Assembly: GCA_963844405.1 (NCBI GenBank) | Contig: CAWJNZ010000012.1 | Coordinates: 620,001-684,000, forward strand | Source: DASSUW01 sp963844405 | Lineage (GTDB): Bacteria; Actinomycetota; Thermoleophilia; Solirubrobacterales; Solirubrobacteraceae | Length of the DNA: 64,000 nucleotides | Reading direction: 5' to 3' | Part shown: piece by piece, positions 62,749 to 64,000 of the stretch | How the letters are laid out: each line of letters opens with the position of its first letter | Numbering within the stretch: the stretch's first letter is position 1 | Position numbers and translations under genes: made by a program | The notes under the pieces: model-generated | The model's input: only the letters and a program-made list of their open reading frames with translations | What the model was told of the DNA's origin: nothing | Database searches by the model: none

Positions 62749-63537
62749 ATGAATGACCGTCCACAGCCAGGCCGCATGAGCGGACGCGTCGCCGTGGTCA
62801 CCGGCGCGGGAACCGGCATCGGCCGCGCGACGTGCGTGCGCCTCGCCGAGGAGGGCGCCGAGGTCGTCGTGACCTCGCGCACGCGCGCGAACGTCGAGGC
62901 CACCTGCGACGAGGTGGAGGCCGCCGTCGGTGGGCGGCCGCTCGGCCTCGTGCTCGACGTCGCCGACCGGCCCGCCGTCGACAGCGTCATGGCCGACGTG
63001 GCGACCCGCTGCGGGCGCATCGACGTGCTGGTCGCGAACGCCGGGATCGAGCTGCTCGAGGAGCCGAGCATCGTCGACACCACCGACGAGCAGTGGGAGC
63101 GGGTCCTCGGCATCAACGCGAGCGGCGCGTTCTATAGCTGCCGCGCGGCTCTGCGGCACATGCCCGACGGCGGCGCGATCGTGACCGTGGGGTCGATCAA
63201 CGCCCTCGTCGCCTGGGAGCACGACGCCGCCTACTGCGCGTCGAAGGGCGCCGTGCTCCAGCTCACCCGCGCCATCGCGCTCGACATGGCGCCGAGGAAC
63301 ATCCGCGCCAACTGCGTCTGCCCGGGAGTGATCGACACCCCGATGGCCGACGGCTTCATCGACCAGGCCGGCGACTCCGCGGCGCTCAGGCTCCAGTACG
63401 AGGCGCTCAGCCCCCTGAACCGCCTCGGCACGCCGCGCGAGATCGCCAACTGCATCCTCTTCCTCGCGTCCGACGAGTCCAGCTTCGTGACCGGCGCCGC
63501 GCTCGTCGCCGACGGAGGGACGATCATCCGCCCCTAG
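62749..63537 (+). CDS. Short-chain dehydrogenase/reductase
   Basis: A 262-residue SDR. ATG 62749 has AGGAG ten bases upstream. The cofactor site is VAVVTGAGTGIGRATCVRLA, the NAG motif is VLVANAGIELL, the catalytic Ser is in VTVGSINALVA, and the catalytic Tyr and Lys are in AAYCASKGAVLQLTRA. It diverges from the PLP synthase, 86 bp apart, so the two may share control. A reductase of this kind could process a ketone made by the synthase; that is a guess from position. Confidence 0.88.
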   Translation: MNDRPQPGRMSGRVAVVTGAGTGIGRATCVRLAEEGAEVVVTSRTRANVEATCDEVEAAVGGRPLGLVLDVADRPAVDSVMADVATRCGRIDVLVANAGIELLEEPSIVDTTDEQWERVLGINASGAFYSCRAALRHMPDGGAIVTVGSINALVAWEHDAAYCASKGAVLQLTRAIALDMAPRNIRANCVCPGVIDTPMADGFIDQAGDSAALRLQYEALSPLNRLGTPREIANCILFLASDESSFVTGAALVADGGTIIRP

Positions 63538-63683
63538 GCGGGCGCCGGGCCGTGGTAGATCTCCCGGAGATCCCATCCACACACTGGGCACTCCAGGGTC
63601 CCGACGGGTGCCCGGGCGCCGCAGCGCGAGCACGGCGTCTCACGTGGCGGCTCCCGGCGTAGGAGTCTCTGTAACCATCGCAT
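63534..63683 (-). CDS. Small zinc-ribbon protein
   Basis: A 49-residue protein from ATG 63683, with GAGGTGG upstream. Two Cys pairs, CSRCG and CPVCGWD, form a zinc ribbon 12 residues apart, and the N-terminus is basic (MRWLQRLLRREPP). It overlaps the convergent SDR gene by four bases. Too short to assign; a rubredoxin-like or regulatory metal-binding role is possible. Confidence 0.6.
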   Translation of the reverse strand: MRWLQRLLRREPPRETPCSRCGARAPVGTLECPVCGWDLREIYHGPAPA

Positions 63684-63815
63684 CGCGCCACCTCGCAGTC
63701 GGGTGTGGCCCACGGCTCGACGGCCGACGCTAGCCATTGCCGCCGTGACGGCAATGGGGAGCACTCCCCATCTGTGCGGCGGAGTCAGCGTTCGAGCACG
63801 TCCCGCAGCCGCCCG

Positions 63816-64000
63816 CTACCGCTGGTCGCCGCGCCAGGCGCGAAACGCGCTCAGGAGCTCGTCGCGCAGGGCGGGGGAGAGCTGCTCGGCCTCGATGCGG
63901 CCGCTGACCGCGATCGTCTGCTCGAACTGCGCGACGTAGTCGCGACAGCCGTCGCACTCGGCGAGGTGGACCTCGAAGCGGAGTCGGTCTCGGTCCGGCA
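63816..64000 (-). CDS. zf-HC2 anti-sigma-factor-like protein (5' end outside the window)
   Basis: The visible 61 codons read RLRFEVHLAECDGCRDYVAQ and end SAFRAWRGDQR. The H-L-x-x-C-x-x-C pattern is the zinc-binding half of a zf-HC2 anti-sigma domain; the first Cys/His lies beyond the right edge. Such genes usually follow an ECF sigma factor gene, so one is expected just outside the window. No membrane helix follows, so this would be a short soluble anti-sigma factor. Confidence 0.7.
   Translation of the reverse strand, partial: PDRDRLRFEVHLAECDGCRDYVAQFEQTIAVSGRIEAEQLSPALRDELLSAFRAWRGDQR

Overview
The window is about 64 kb of very GC-rich DNA with C/G-ending codons, frequent GTG and TTG starts and a gene set typical of soil actinobacteria: GAF-PucR and ROK regulators, a truncated LuxR/LAL regulator, DUF2382 proteins and several secreted LVIVD, PKD and CARDB proteins. 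It looks most like Thermoleophilia (Solirubrobacterales), but that is a judgement from gene content and style, since no search could be run. I see no rRNA, tRNA or CRISPR array, and no gene-free stretch longer than 300 bases.

Layout. 1-8765: a tightly overlapping minus-strand operon encoding three glutamate-synthase-like proteins (mgsABC) and four heterotetrameric sarcosine-oxidase-like subunits (soxD, soxA, soxG, soxB; soxB runs off the left edge). A type III glutamine synthetase/gamma-glutamylmethylamide synthetase (glnT) diverges from it. Together these are the full N-methylglutamate route for methylamine use. A Na+/H+ antiporter, a GAF-PucR regulator and an Amt transporter with three small co-transcribed proteins follow (8767-14397). 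14410-19524: an ankyrin lipoprotein, an RDD-propeller fusion, an LtrA-like protein, a 167-bp palindromic MITE-like element, and a scar where a truncated LAL regulator and a truncated RHS gene lie back to back. 19576-31406: secreted or envelope proteins (a Het-C-like phospholipase with PLAT and CARDB domains, an LVIVD protein, an M14 peptidase), a P450 with a propeller protein, and a glycosyltransferase. 31466-40006: a stand-alone PASTA protein, and a ROK repressor divergent from a giant ThuA/sugar-dehydrogenase/PKD/CBM gene with a clear promoter-operator, followed by an internally deleted xylA remnant. 40068-42961: a two-gene unit of a membrane peptidoglycan-binding protein and a TIR-NB-ARC-TPR (NLR-like) protein. 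42988-45577: a hydroquinone-type operon (VOC dioxygenase, esterase, maleylacetate-reductase-like enzyme) behind a MarR-type operator. 45713-57033: stress and housekeeping genes (PRC/DUF2382, MscS-like, RHH-GAF, NirK, histidine kinase, pta-ackA, CoA-binding protein) and small unknowns. 57020-64000: a coupled operon of a PLP-dependent alpha-oxoamine synthase, a membrane GAF-PAS-GGDEF-EAL protein and an MFS exporter, with a divergent SDR, then a zinc-ribbon protein and the end of a zf-HC2 anti-sigma-like gene.

Caution: about twenty single-base frame changes interrupt otherwise complete genes (soxB, soxA, the RHS remnant, the glycosyltransferase, the ThuA gene, the dioxygenase, the esterase and the GGDEF-EAL gene). 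Domains continue intact across each break. They are clustered and are more likely assembly indels than real mutations, so those genes are described here as reconstructed.
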